Shown here: positions 1-7,421 of the stretch, piece after piece
Layout: every line of letters starts with the position of its first letter
Numbering within the stretch: position 1 is the first letter of the stretch
DNA from: Lachnospiraceae bacterium
Lineage (GTDB): Bacteria; Bacillota_A; Clostridia; Lachnospirales; Lachnospiraceae
Length of the DNA: 64,000 bases
NCBI GenBank assembly: GCA_016287765.1
Contig: JAEEWS010000007.1
Location: 23,268-87,267 of the forward strand
Direction: 5' to 3'
Made by a program: the position numbers and the translations under genes
The notes under the pieces: generated by a model
Databases searched by the model: none
What the model was told of the DNA's origin: nothing
What the model saw: the letters and a program-made list of their open reading frames with translations, nothing else

Positions 1-649
1 AAACCAGGTAATTTGTAATGGCTTCTTTTCCTGACTTGTAATTAATAGCCATCTTTTTACGGTCTTTTGGGTCTCTTCCTATAGGTGCATCAACCCGTCC
101 CGAAGCTTCTTTAAAGCAACCGTTGGCAATGGCTTCGTATTTTCGGGTTATGGAGTGGACCTTAAGCTGATCTGACAGGCATTGATGAGCTATATCATTT
201 TTACAGACCACGAGAGCACCCGTGGTATCCTTATCGATCCTGTGAACTATACCCGGTCTCATAATACCGTTTATTCCAGACAAAGTGTCACCGCAATGAT
301 AAAGCAGTGCATTTACCAGTGTACCTGAATAGTGTCCCGCAGCCGGGTGTACTACCATATCCTTAGGCTTATTTACTATAATGATATCCGCATCTTCGTA
401 TATTATATCCAAAGGGATATTTTCGGGTTTTATATCAGGTTTTTCCGCATCGGCGAATATAACCTCTATAACATCACCTTCTACGGTCTTGTAGCTGGAT
501 CTTATCTTTTTGCCGAATACAGAAACAAAACCGCCATCAATCAATCGTTGAATAGCGGTTCTGGACATTCCTTCCGTTTGCGAAGAGATGAATTTGTCGA
601 TACGGAGATCGGCGGTCTCTTCATCGATTGTCAGTATTACTTTCTCCAT
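1..649 (-). CDS. rluD: 23S rRNA pseudouridine synthase, RluD family (3' end outside window)
   Basis: RluA/RluD-type enzymes convert uridines of 23S rRNA to pseudouridine. The visible part begins MEKVILTIDEE, has an S4-like RNA-binding region (about residues 15-75, RIDKFISSQ... TAIQRLIDGG), and then the synthase domain with HRIDKDTTG, the family motif carrying the catalytic Asp. The start at 649 overlaps the end of lspA by 29 nt, an arrangement common in Firmicutes, where rluD follows lspA. A GAGG lies only 3 nt before the ATG, so the ribosome site is poorly spaced and translational coupling to lspA is plausible. The protein is cut by the window edge after about 216 residues; a full-length member is about 300. 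Assignment to RluD rather than another RluA paralogue rests on the neighbour. Confidence 0.9.
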   Translation of the reverse strand, partial: MEKVILTIDEETADLRIDKFISSQTEGMSRTAIQRLIDGGFVSVFGKKIRSSYKTVEGDVIEVIFADAEKPDIKPENIPLDIIYEDADIIIVNKPKDMVVHPAAGHYSGTLVNALLYHCGDTLSGINGIMRPGIVHRIDKDTTGALVVCKNDIAHQCLSDQLKVHSITRKYEAIANGCFKEASGRVDAPIGRDPKDRKKMAINYKSGKEAITNYLV

Positions 650-1184
650 TTTCCTCGATCTTCTTTTTCTTTATGGAAAAGAATGAAAAATTGTCTTCCT
701 TGTATCTGGTCAAAATCATAACTATGGTAAGTGCCGCAGCCACTGTAATGCAGCAGTCGGCAAAGTTAAAGATGGGGAAATTGATGATCTCCACATAAAT
801 GAAATCTGTAACATATCCGAAGAAAATACGATCAATAGTATTTCCCACTGCTCCCGCGAGCATAAACACATCAATCCAGATAAGAGGCAGATAATGTTTT
901 TCCTTGGGAAGTCTGATATAAACGAATAGCAATATAGCAAATAATAATAAAGATACGATCAAAAGGAAGTTGATCCTGTCCTGAAGTATTCCCCAAACAG
1001 AACCTCTGTTTTCAAGATAATGAAAGCATAACACGTTTTTGATCAAATAATAGCTTTTTGAGGCGCCGGTGTCTGTGATCAGGTATTTCCTCGCAAGAAC
1101 CTTCGTGAATTGATCTATGGCCACTAAAACGACAAATACGAGGGCCTGAAATATATAAGTTGATTTATTAAACTTTTTTTCCAT
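621..1184 (-). CDS. lspA: Lipoprotein signal peptidase (signal peptidase II)
   Basis: LspA is an integral-membrane aspartyl protease that cleaves the signal peptide from diacylated prolipoproteins. This 187-residue protein has four predicted hydrophobic segments. The two catalytic aspartates are visible in GNTIDRIFFGYVTDF (about residues 114-128) and FNFADCCIT (about 139-147). An early conserved DQFTK motif is also present. The C-terminus carries a Lys/Glu-rich tail of roughly 20 residues that is longer than in many homologues. It follows divIVA by 1 nt and overlaps rluD, so the three genes are probably one transcript. Confidence 0.95.
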   Translation of the reverse strand: MEKKFNKSTYIFQALVFVVLVAIDQFTKVLARKYLITDTGASKSYYLIKNVLCFHYLENRGSVWGILQDRINFLLIVSLLLFAILLFVYIRLPKEKHYLPLIWIDVFMLAGAVGNTIDRIFFGYVTDFIYVEIINFPIFNFADCCITVAAALTIVMILTRYKEDNFSFFSIKKKKIEENGESNTDNR

Positions 1185-1185
1185 T

Positions 1186-1770
1186 TCAATTTTCCGCTTT
1201 TCCGTTTATGATCTCGAAGTCATTATCTTTCTGATCATTATCGGAAGCAGCGTTTCTTTCTTCTTTCTTATCGTAAAACTTTTTCGGTACAGCGATACCG
1301 TCCGTATTCAATAAACTGGCAGAAATATTAAAGGAATCGGAATTTATAAGTTCTATCTGAGCATTTACAAGGTTTTTAAAGTTGATCTTATAGGTATCAA
1401 AAACCTGATTCAGATGAATTATCTGCTGATTTATCTTGTCCAGTTCCCTGCGGGCATCACCCAGAATGACCTGAGATTTGGTCATGGCATCGTTTTCAAG
1501 CTGCCTTGCATTTTCAAATGCACTTGCTCTTGTTTCCTCAGCTGTTTTTTCGGCGAGTATCAAGGCTTTTTGCATTGTTTTCTCAATGGAACGATAATGG
1601 ATCAATGCTTCTTCAAGTTCACTTACCTTATTTTCAAGTCCTTTTTTTTCTTTAAGGAGTTCCGAAAAGCTGCCGGCTATTTCCTGAAGAAAAGAATCCA
1701 CATCTTTTTTATCATATCCGAGGCCCAAGGCCTTAAAGGATTTATTCTGTATATCTACAGGTGTTAACAT
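1186..1770 (-). CDS. divIVA: DivIVA-domain cell-division/polarity protein
   Basis: DivIVA proteins sense membrane curvature at septa and poles and recruit division or Min factors. Residues 1-45 fit the DivIVA N-terminal domain (LTPVDIQNKSF, then GYDKKDVDSFL). They are followed by a heptad-rich coiled coil to about residue 125, then a polar tail. I place the start at 1770 (MLTPVD) rather than at an in-frame codon 21 nt upstream, because AGGGAGG lies directly before it. The protein is then 194 residues. It sits between sepF and lspA, the usual place in Firmicutes, though the ylmG and ylmH genes often found between sepF and divIVA are missing. A role as GpsB-like rather than true DivIVA cannot be excluded. 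Confidence 0.9.
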   Translation of the reverse strand: MLTPVDIQNKSFKALGLGYDKKDVDSFLQEIAGSFSELLKEKKGLENKVSELEEALIHYRSIEKTMQKALILAEKTAEETRASAFENARQLENDAMTKSQVILGDARRELDKINQQIIHLNQVFDTYKINFKNLVNAQIELINSDSFNISASLLNTDGIAVPKKFYDKKEERNAASDNDQKDNDFEIINGKAEN

Positions 1771-1787
1771 CTTCTTTTCCTCCCTGA

Positions 1788-2495
1788 TCAATACTTGTTA
1801 AATGTCGGAAAATCACTGCCTGTCAATGTGATCTGAGCAAGAATGTCACCCTCGATATCCACATCACCGGGTGCGGCGATGAAATTATAACCTGTGATCT
1901 GATAGATCTGACCGCCGAGGGCATATACAGCACCTCCGGCAAAGTCCATGAGTCTCTGGGCAAGTTCCACCCTTACGCCTTCAAAATTAAGGAAGATCAC
2001 TCCACCGCCTTTAACTGTTTCACTTACTTCTTTGGCTTCCTCAAAAGACTTGGGGTTTAGAACGTATATGCGGCGATCTGAAAGAGAGGATCTTAAAGGC
2101 ACGGCTGTTTTGCTCTGGGGCTGCTGAACCGTGTTTCTTTGAGACTGGGAGGTACGTCCCGAATAAAAACTCTGTCCGGAGGATGAAGGCCTCTGTGACT
2201 GGGGGCGATAAGAACCGAAGGAAGTATCGCGGCTCGGAGATGTTGTTCCCGAGGGACGGGAATTAAAGGTACGTCTTTGAGCTATGGGCTCATCATCGTA
2301 CTCATCTTCCTCTTCCTCTTTATCTGTTCTTCCACGCATATCTTCATATTTTCTTAAAGGGGGATTTTCACGCTTAGGCACAACCTCGCGCTTGCGGCTG
2401 TTATCCATGACGATATCAAAATCTTCATCATCGTCATAATCCTCTTCATCCGTAAGCTTTAATGAATTCAAAAAACCTTGAATTAATTTTCCCAT
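1788..2495 (-). CDS. sepF: Cell division protein SepF
   Basis: SepF polymerises into rings, binds FtsZ and anchors it to the membrane. The N-terminus MGKLIQGFLNSLKL fits the amphipathic membrane-binding helix. It is followed by a long polar linker (about residues 15-135) rich in Asp/Glu, then Ser/Gln/Arg. The SepF core is C-terminal (RIYVLNPKSFEEAKEV, GGGVIFLNFEGV, FAGGAVYALGG). At 235 residues it is longer than the Bacillus protein because of the linker. The start has AGGAG eight bases upstream. It has its own sigma-A-like promoter just downstream of the hlyD-like stop codon, and it precedes divIVA by 17 nt. Confidence 0.95.
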   Translation of the reverse strand: MGKLIQGFLNSLKLTDEEDYDDDEDFDIVMDNSRKREVVPKRENPPLRKYEDMRGRTDKEEEEDEYDDEPIAQRRTFNSRPSGTTSPSRDTSFGSYRPQSQRPSSSGQSFYSGRTSQSQRNTVQQPQSKTAVPLRSSLSDRRIYVLNPKSFEEAKEVSETVKGGGVIFLNFEGVRVELAQRLMDFAGGAVYALGGQIYQITGYNFIAAPGDVDIEGDILAQITLTGSDFPTFNKY

Positions 2496-2528
2496 AAAGA
2501 ATTCTCCTCATGCCTTTCAATATGTTAC

Positions 2529-2557
2529 ATTATCCTTATTTTTTAATACACTGTCAA
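2529..2557 (-). promoter_or_regulatory. Sigma-A-type promoter of sepF
   Basis: On the minus strand there is a perfect -35 TTGACA (2552-2557), a 17-base spacer and a -10 GATAAT (2529-2534). The -35 lies only 6 bases past the stop codon of the HlyD-like gene. Transcription would start near 2522, giving a leader of about 27 nt before sepF. Confidence 0.75.
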
Positions 2558-2563
2558 TAGTTT

Positions 2564-3952
2564 TTAGTAGATGACGGCACCTTCCGTTACCTTATCGGCT
2601 TTAAGTGCAATATGGTCGTAAGCCTTTAGTCCGGAGGGGGAATTCCTTTTGACCAGAACATAGTCAGTTCCCGATTCCAGACGCTCCACGCGTTTAAATA
2701 CAGCATAGCCGTTATTGATGTTGTAAGCGCCTTCCAGCTTTACGGCAAACAGATAAAGCATTGAACTCTCGGTTTTATCCGGTTTTACTATATATTCACC
2801 GGAAGAGATAAGATTTCCGCTGATGTAATAAAAACCTTCATCTTTCCAAAAGATCTCTGTTTCCAAAAAGCCATAGGTTTTCGCTCCGTTTTTTTCATCG
2901 GTCCTTTCTATGGTAAGACCGATCTTTTCCTTATCATTCTCATTTGTCTTATAATTCGTAAAATAAGAAGAAGGTATACGGTAAAAATCCTTATAAGCCA
3001 ATGAAGAAACCGGTATCTTAAGTCCCGAGTTTTCTTCCGTATCAAAAGAAATATCAACAAATCTCTCAGCAGTATAGTTAGAGATATATTTATCAAGTTT
3101 TATAATGGCATAATACTTGGTGCCGCATTTTGAAAAACTGACCGGTGCAGTGATCTTCTGCCCGTCATTAATGGTAAAGGTGACTTTTTCTTTACCCGAA
3201 AGTTTTGAAAAGATATCATCGTTCAATTCCACGATAATATTCCAGTCATCTGAGGTTATAAGTTTGTAAACGATAGTTCCGGCTTCGGCCAGATCTGTGG
3301 AATAAGCATATTGGGAAGCATACTTTTCCTCGAACATGGAAGTATTGAAATTATTCACATTCACATTGGAATAACCGTCCAGGTAATAGGAAATTATACC
3401 GGAGGAATCGGAATTCACGATATTAAAGCCGGTATTCAGCCCGGTAACCTTTATGATATCGTTCAGACGGGTCATTACCTTTTTGTCCATTGTACGACGA
3501 TAATACTGAAGTATCTCGTCTTTTACAGTATTAAACTCATCAAAATCCGATGCTTTTATGTAGCTCTTGTTAATAAAAGCCTTTAGATCCGATATTTCCC
3601 GGGAAGTAAGCTTGATCCCTGATTTCTCTGTGCTTAGTCTTTCATAGACGGAACCGTCGGAACCAATGGAATAAACACTTTCGTTTTTGGAGATCTTATC
3701 TCCCTCTTTAAAATAATAATTGATATATCCGCTTTTTGAAGTGGTATAAAGTTTTTCTTCACGGACGATCAGACCCTTGAACACATCTTTTGAATAAAGC
3801 CTGCCCACAGGTACTTCATAAATTGAGATCTCTGTTTTTGTCAAAGGAACATAAACATTGATTGTCAGGTAAATAAGGACAAACAAAAAAATAACCAGTC
3901 CTATATTGACCTCTTTACGCTGTTTAATTTTTGTGGGCTTCGTACCTGACAA
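2564..3952 (-). CDS. HlyD-like membrane-anchored protein of unknown function
   Basis: This 462-residue protein has a short basic N-terminus, one membrane segment (about residues 17-36) and a large extracytoplasmic part. The order is that of HlyD/membrane-fusion proteins: an initial beta region (EIYEVPVGRLYSKDV), a barrel-sandwich-like stretch (TSKSGYINYYFKEGDKISKNE), a helical middle, then further beta-rich sequence. I choose a TTG start at 3952, which has GGAGG eight bases upstream. A longer frame to 4042 would run through the preceding gene's terminator hairpin and has no ribosome site. No ABC or MFS transporter gene lies beside it, so it is probably not an ordinary export adaptor. It follows a small P-loop gene and precedes sepF. 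Confidence 0.7.
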   Translation of the reverse strand: MSGTKPTKIKQRKEVNIGLVIFLFVLIYLTINVYVPLTKTEISIYEVPVGRLYSKDVFKGLIVREEKLYTTSKSGYINYYFKEGDKISKNESVYSIGSDGSVYERLSTEKSGIKLTSREISDLKAFINKSYIKASDFDEFNTVKDEILQYYRRTMDKKVMTRLNDIIKVTGLNTGFNIVNSDSSGIISYYLDGYSNVNVNNFNTSMFEEKYASQYAYSTDLAEAGTIVYKLITSDDWNIIVELNDDIFSKLSGKEKVTFTINDGQKITAPVSFSKCGTKYYAIIKLDKYISNYTAERFVDISFDTEENSGLKIPVSSLAYKDFYRIPSSYFTNYKTNENDKEKIGLTIERTDEKNGAKTYGFLETEIFWKDEGFYYISGNLISSGEYIVKPDKTESSMLYLFAVKLEGAYNINNGYAVFKRVERLESGTDYVLVKRNSPSGLKAYDHIALKADKVTEGAVIY

Positions 3953-3997
3953 TTTATAAACCTCCGGCGTCAAGTTATAGATCAAAGACCTGAAAAC

Positions 3998-4039
3998 ATA
4001 ATAAGCACAAGGCAGTTTCCCGCCTTGTGCATTTATTAT
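3998..4039 (-). terminator. Rho-independent terminator after the P-loop gene
   Basis: GCACAAGGC (4005-4013) pairs perfectly with GCCTTGTGC (4022-4030) around an 8-nt loop. The stem extends by a further seven A/T pairs (3998-4004 with 4033-4039) past a two-base bulge. On the minus strand the stem is followed by a T-rich tail (TTATTATGTTTT). It lies about 20 nt past the stop codon of the gene at 4052-4471. Confidence 0.8.
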
Positions 4040-4051
4040 CAATATATACTC

Positions 4052-4471
4052 TTATAAAGCAACAACAACGTTCTGTCTTACCTTTTCGCTTAATCTATCG
4101 GCATTGGATGAAACACTGAGGATGAAATCAACCTTAAATGCGCTCGAAAGGACTTCAAGCTTATCGATCAAACCTTCCATATCTTTGGCTTCGATACATG
4201 CAATAGTTAAAAAGCTGTCCAGATAGATGCTGGAAATGTCATAATTCTGTGAAATGATACCACTGATAAAGCCGACGAATTCATCAGCGTTGTTGATGAA
4301 ATAATTCTTAGCATTGATCAAACGGATCTTGTTGTTAAGTTCATACATATGCTTCGAATTTTTATCGATGTAGATAATGCTTCCCTTAGAGTGCAACACG
4401 TCGGCGTTGGCTCTGTCAAGAATAATTTTGGTTTTACCCTTTCCCTTTTCACCTGCAATAATCTGTATCAT
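4052..4471 (-). CDS. Small P-loop NTPase-like protein, unknown function
   Basis: I do not recognise this 139-residue protein as a named family. The N-terminus MIQIIAGEKGKGKTK fits a Walker A loop (GxxGxGKT, residues 7-14). A hydrophobic strand ending in an acidic residue (SSIYLDSF, about 80-87) could be Walker B. The length covers only one minimal nucleotide-binding core. It reads MIQII directly after a good AGGAGG site eight bases upstream. It has its own promoter with an inverted repeat in the spacer and its own terminator, so it is probably a single-gene unit. Its neighbours are the four-armed repeat element with mgsA on one side and the HlyD-like gene with sepF on the other. Confidence 0.65.
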   Translation of the reverse strand: MIQIIAGEKGKGKTKIILDRANADVLHSKGSIIYIDKNSKHMYELNNKIRLINAKNYFINNADEFVGFISGIISQNYDISSIYLDSFLTIACIEAKDMEGLIDKLEVLSSAFKVDFILSVSSNADRLSEKVRQNVVVAL

Positions 4472-4494
4472 AATTTCATCCTCCTGAAATGATA

Positions 4495-4523
4495 TTTATA
4501 ATGAATGAGAAATTCATTATCAA
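4495..4523 (-). promoter_or_regulatory. Promoter of the P-loop gene with operator-like inverted repeat
   Basis: The minus strand has -35 TTGATA (4518-4523), a 17-base spacer and -10 TATAAA (4495-4500). A perfect 9-bp inverted repeat, ATAATGAAT (4498-4506) and ATTCATTAT (4512-4520) with a 5-nt centre, fills the spacer and touches both hexamers. A bound dimeric regulator here would block RNA polymerase. The expected leader is only about 17 nt, just enough for the ribosome site. Confidence 0.55.
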
Positions 4524-4602
4524 AGTTAGTATATGCAACGTATAACAGCCATTGCGTTAGAAAAAAACGTAAAGATTAAAGTTCTGATTTATTACCTAAC
4601 CC

Positions 4603-4725
4603 CGTTATAAGGTTATGTAAGCGAAGCTTACATAAACACACGGATGATGAGCGATCGTCAAGCTTGCTTGTAAGAGCGCTTATTATCCGTGTGCACATGA
4701 AATTTATTTCATGTGCCTTATAACG
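4603..4725. repeat. Perfect four-armed inverted-repeat (four-way-junction) element
   Basis: Four nested inverted repeats tile this segment with one unpaired junction base. The closing stem is CGTTATAAGG (4603-4612) with CCTTATAACG (4716-4725). Arm A is TTATGTAAGC (4613-4622), loop GAA, GCTTACATAA (4626-4635). Arm B pairs 4637-4653 with 4677-4693, 17 bp including two G-T pairs, around a 23-nt tip. Arm C pairs CACATGAAAT (4694-4703) with ATTTCATGTG (4706-4715). Only A4636 is left at the junction. The two G-T pairs become A-C mismatches in minus-strand RNA, so plus-strand RNA folds slightly better. It lies 26 nt past the mgsA stop. I see no second copy in the window. It could be a structured RNA, a 3'-UTR element or a small mobile repeat. 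Confidence 0.85.
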
Positions 4726-4751
4726 TTCACAGCTAACATCTTAGTCACTAC

Positions 4752-5150
4752 TTAATTCTTATACAATTCTCTCCAGTCAAGGTCTCCCCTGTCCAAGGCC
4801 TTTACCAGCAACTCTGCGGTTGCTATGTTCGTTGCAAAAGGAATATTATGAGTGTCACAGAGACTGATGATATCAAATACGTTAGGCTCATGTGACTTTG
4901 GATTTAAAGGGTCTCTCAGATAGATTATCATATCCATATCATTGCTCTCTATTTGAGCTCCCATCTGTTGCTGTCCTCCGAGATGCCCCGCGAGATACTT
5001 ATGAACGGTTAACCCTGTGCCATCCTCTATCATTCTTCCGGTGGTTCCTGTAGCAAAAAGAGAATGTTTCGACAATATCCCCTTATATGCTATGCAGAAA
5101 CTCTGCAGAAGCTTCTTTTTGGCATCATGTGCAATTAAGCCTATGTTCAT
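4752..5150 (-). CDS. mgsA: Methylglyoxal synthase family protein with altered active site
   Basis: MgsA converts dihydroxyacetone phosphate to methylglyoxal and phosphate, a bypass of lower glycolysis. The 132-residue sequence aligns across the family: AHD at residues 7-9, the phosphate-binding TGTTG at 34-38, RDPL at 79-82, SHEPN at 86-90, ATNIATAE near the end. The position of catalytic Asp71 in the E. coli enzyme (GGDQQ) is Gln60 here (GGQQQ), and the position of Asp101 is Asn90. The His98 equivalent (His87) is kept. Activity is therefore uncertain. The gene overlaps the rodA stop by 4 nt (ATGA) and is the last gene of the shape operon. The fold assignment is secure, the reaction less so. 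Confidence 0.85.
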   Translation of the reverse strand: MNIGLIAHDAKKKLLQSFCIAYKGILSKHSLFATGTTGRMIEDGTGLTVHKYLAGHLGGQQQMGAQIESNDMDMIIYLRDPLNPKSHEPNVFDIISLCDTHNIPFATNIATAELLVKALDRGDLDWRELYKN

Positions 5151-6322
5151 CTGATCAATTCCTCGCTTTCCTTTTTAAGGGCAACATCATGATTGATTGC
5201 TATGTTCTGTACTATCCCAAGCATAATGTAACTGCTGAGTGCAGAACTTAATCCGTTGCTTACAAACGGCAACGGAATTCCCGTATTCGGAAGAAGCAAT
5301 GTAACAACGCCGATGTTAACAAACATCTGAGATGTGAAAACACAGGCGCAACCCACTCCAATCAATTTTCCGAGCAAGTCGGACGCGTTATACGCGATCT
5401 TTAAGATATTCAGCGCCATCAAGAAGAATAATATGATGACGAGTGTTGCTCCAAGAAACCCGAACTCCTCGCATATCCCTGTGAAAATAAAATCACTTTC
5501 ACGAACCGGTACATACACCGTTCCTCTGGTGCCTGTATCATTGTTCAACTGCTTTCCCAAAAGTCCGCCGGAGCCAATAGCCGAAACGGAATTAAGCTGT
5601 TGGTACATGGTGTCCGGATAATCCTCCGGATGAAGATAAGCAAGTATTCTGGTTTGTTGATTTTCTGTTATGAATAAGGGATCCGGCTGCTGAACGTACC
5701 AAAAAGCAAATATGAGAAGAGGTACGGTTACTACGATCAATGCCGCTATCGCCTTTATATTGTATCCCGAAGCAAAAAGCATGATCACAAACAATAATGC
5801 AAAGACTATGCTTGTTGACAGATCGGGTTCTATCAGTATGAGCAGCCATTGAAGCCCAAAGACCGCTCCTACTATAAGTATTACATAGATTTTTTTTAAC
5901 TTCGGTTCCAATATCTGATAGATCTTGGCCATCACAATGATCATAATGACCTTGGAAAGTTCCGAAGGCTGAAAAGAAAAGATCTCTTTGATCCCCAGCC
6001 ATCTCCTGGCACCGTATATGGTAACGCCGAATCGTGTAAATTTAACGGCGGCAAGAAGCAAAAGGTTCAAAAGATACATGGGGACATACAGTCTGGCCAA
6101 AAATCTGTAATCAAAAACCGATACAAACATGGCCAGAAACATGCCGCCTGCAACACCGATCAGCTGCTTAAGATAGAGCTTTTCGGATACTCCGGGCATC
6201 ACGAATAATGTATATGCACCAATGACACCTAAGGAAGCTGCAAAAACCATTAAAGCAATATTGTATTCCCTCAGGTTATAACACAGGATCTTGTCCCGTA
6301 ACTTTTTAATCAGATTCAGCAT
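5147..6322 (-). CDS. rodA: Rod-shape SEDS peptidoglycan glycosyltransferase RodA
   Basis: SEDS proteins polymerise lipid II and work with a class B penicillin-binding protein. This 391-residue protein has about ten membrane segments. Family motifs include FQPSELSK (about residue 117), the EPDLSTS segment (about 165), the loop RESDFIFTGICEE (about 275) and GIPLPFVSNG near the C-terminus. I call it RodA rather than FtsW or SpoVE because PBP2, MreC and MreD are encoded in the same operon. It starts 4 nt after the minE stop codon in transcription order and overlaps mgsA. Confidence 0.9.
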   Translation of the reverse strand: MLNLIKKLRDKILCYNLREYNIALMVFAASLGVIGAYTLFVMPGVSEKLYLKQLIGVAGGMFLAMFVSVFDYRFLARLYVPMYLLNLLLLAAVKFTRFGVTIYGARRWLGIKEIFSFQPSELSKVIMIIVMAKIYQILEPKLKKIYVILIVGAVFGLQWLLILIEPDLSTSIVFALLFVIMLFASGYNIKAIAALIVVTVPLLIFAFWYVQQPDPLFITENQQTRILAYLHPEDYPDTMYQQLNSVSAIGSGGLLGKQLNNDTGTRGTVYVPVRESDFIFTGICEEFGFLGATLVIILFFLMALNILKIAYNASDLLGKLIGVGCACVFTSQMFVNIGVVTLLLPNTGIPLPFVSNGLSSALSSYIMLGIVQNIAINHDVALKKESEELIR

Positions 6323-6326
6323 TTGA

Positions 6327-6602
6327 TCAGATCCGTTTTACTTTTCTTTCCTTTATGGGGATATTAGCCTGTAATGCAGGACCATTGCTGCCTGCAAGCT
6401 TTCCGTCCGGTGAGATCTTGATATCAAAATTCTCAATATCAACATCAACATACTTTGACAAAACGGAAATAATATCTGTTTTGATCTGCTCTATTGTTTC
6501 GGGCGGAAGTCCTTGATGCTCCGAATAGAGAACAAGCTTCAATCTGCTTTTTGCATCCAGCCCGGATCTTTTTTGTTTGTTTTTTTTGCTGAAAAAGCCC
6601 AT
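6327..6602 (-). CDS. minE: Cell division topological specificity factor MinE
   Basis: MinE stimulates MinD ATPase and drives its pole-to-pole movement. The 91-residue protein has the usual length. It has a basic, potentially membrane-binding N-terminus (MGFFSKK), the anti-MinCD helix/strand region with RLKLVLYSEHQGLPPE (about residues 21-36), and the topological-specificity domain (DIISVLSKYVDVD, then PIKERK). It follows minD by 14 nt. Confidence 0.95.
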   Translation of the reverse strand: MGFFSKKNKQKRSGLDAKSRLKLVLYSEHQGLPPETIEQIKTDIISVLSKYVDVDIENFDIKISPDGKLAGSNGPALQANIPIKERKVKRI

Positions 6603-6616
6603 TTTTGTCCCTCCCG

Positions 6617-7402
6617 TTATTGCCTTTTACCGAATAATTTGGAGAAGAATCCGCTTTTCTTGTTAAGATCCAGGAAAGGGACCTCTTCACCGGTAACTCT
6701 GTGACAGATGTTCATGAACGCCTTACCTGCCAATGATTCGGAACCAACAAGAGGGATACCTGTATTTGTAGCCACAACGATATTTTCATCATCGGGAACA
6801 ATACCGATCAGATTGATGGAAAGTACTTCAAGAACGTCTTCTGCAGACATCATTTCTCCGCGCTTGACCATATCCATGCGAAGTCTGTTAACAATAAGGT
6901 CATAACGTTTAACCTCATTGGCATCAAGAAGACCGATGATCCTGTCTGCATCTCTGACAGCAGATACTTCAGGCGTGGTAACGATCAAAGCTCTGTCAGC
7001 ACCGGCAATGGCATTTCTGAAACCTTGTTCAATACCTGCAGGGCAGTCCAGAATGACGTAATCAAATTCCTTTTTAAGAGTGTCGGTCAAGGTCTTCATC
7101 TGTTCAGGAGATACAGAAGTCTTATCTCTTGTCTGAGCGCAGGGAAGGAGATAAAAATTGGAATATCCCTTTACCTTGATAAATGCCTGATTGATCTTAC
7201 ACTTTTGCTCTATAACATCAACGAGATTGTATACTATCCTGTTTTCGAGACCCATAACAACGTCGAGATTTCTGAGGCCGATATCCATATCGATCAGTAC
7301 TACTTTTTTGTCGAGTTTAGCCAATCCGGTACCGACATTGGCAGTGGTCGTGGTCTTACCAACGCCGCCCTTTCCGGATGTTACTACAATAACCTCTCCC
7401 AT
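6617..7402 (-). CDS. minD: Septum site-determining ATPase MinD
   Basis: MinD is a membrane-cycling ATPase that recruits MinC. The 261-residue protein begins MGEVIVVTSGKGGVGKTT with the deviant Walker A motif. It has the switch regions around IDMDIGLRNLD and DCPAGIE, and ends in the amphipathic membrane-targeting helix (GFFSKLFGKRQ). The gene is flanked by minC and minE in the classical minCDE order. Confidence 0.96.
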   Translation of the reverse strand: MGEVIVVTSGKGGVGKTTTTANVGTGLAKLDKKVVLIDMDIGLRNLDVVMGLENRIVYNLVDVIEQKCKINQAFIKVKGYSNFYLLPCAQTRDKTSVSPEQMKTLTDTLKKEFDYVILDCPAGIEQGFRNAIAGADRALIVTTPEVSAVRDADRIIGLLDANEVKRYDLIVNRLRMDMVKRGEMMSAEDVLEVLSINLIGIVPDDENIVVATNTGIPLVGSESLAGKAFMNICHRVTGEEVPFLDLNKKSGFFSKLFGKRQ

Positions 7403-7421
7403 GTTTTAAAATCCTCCGAGT

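Noticed and set aside
4596..4737. CTAAC direct repeat flanking the four-armed element as a target-site duplication
   Set aside because: The two copies (4596-4600 and 4733-4737) are 2 and 7 bases from the element ends rather than adjacent, and five bases recur easily by chance.
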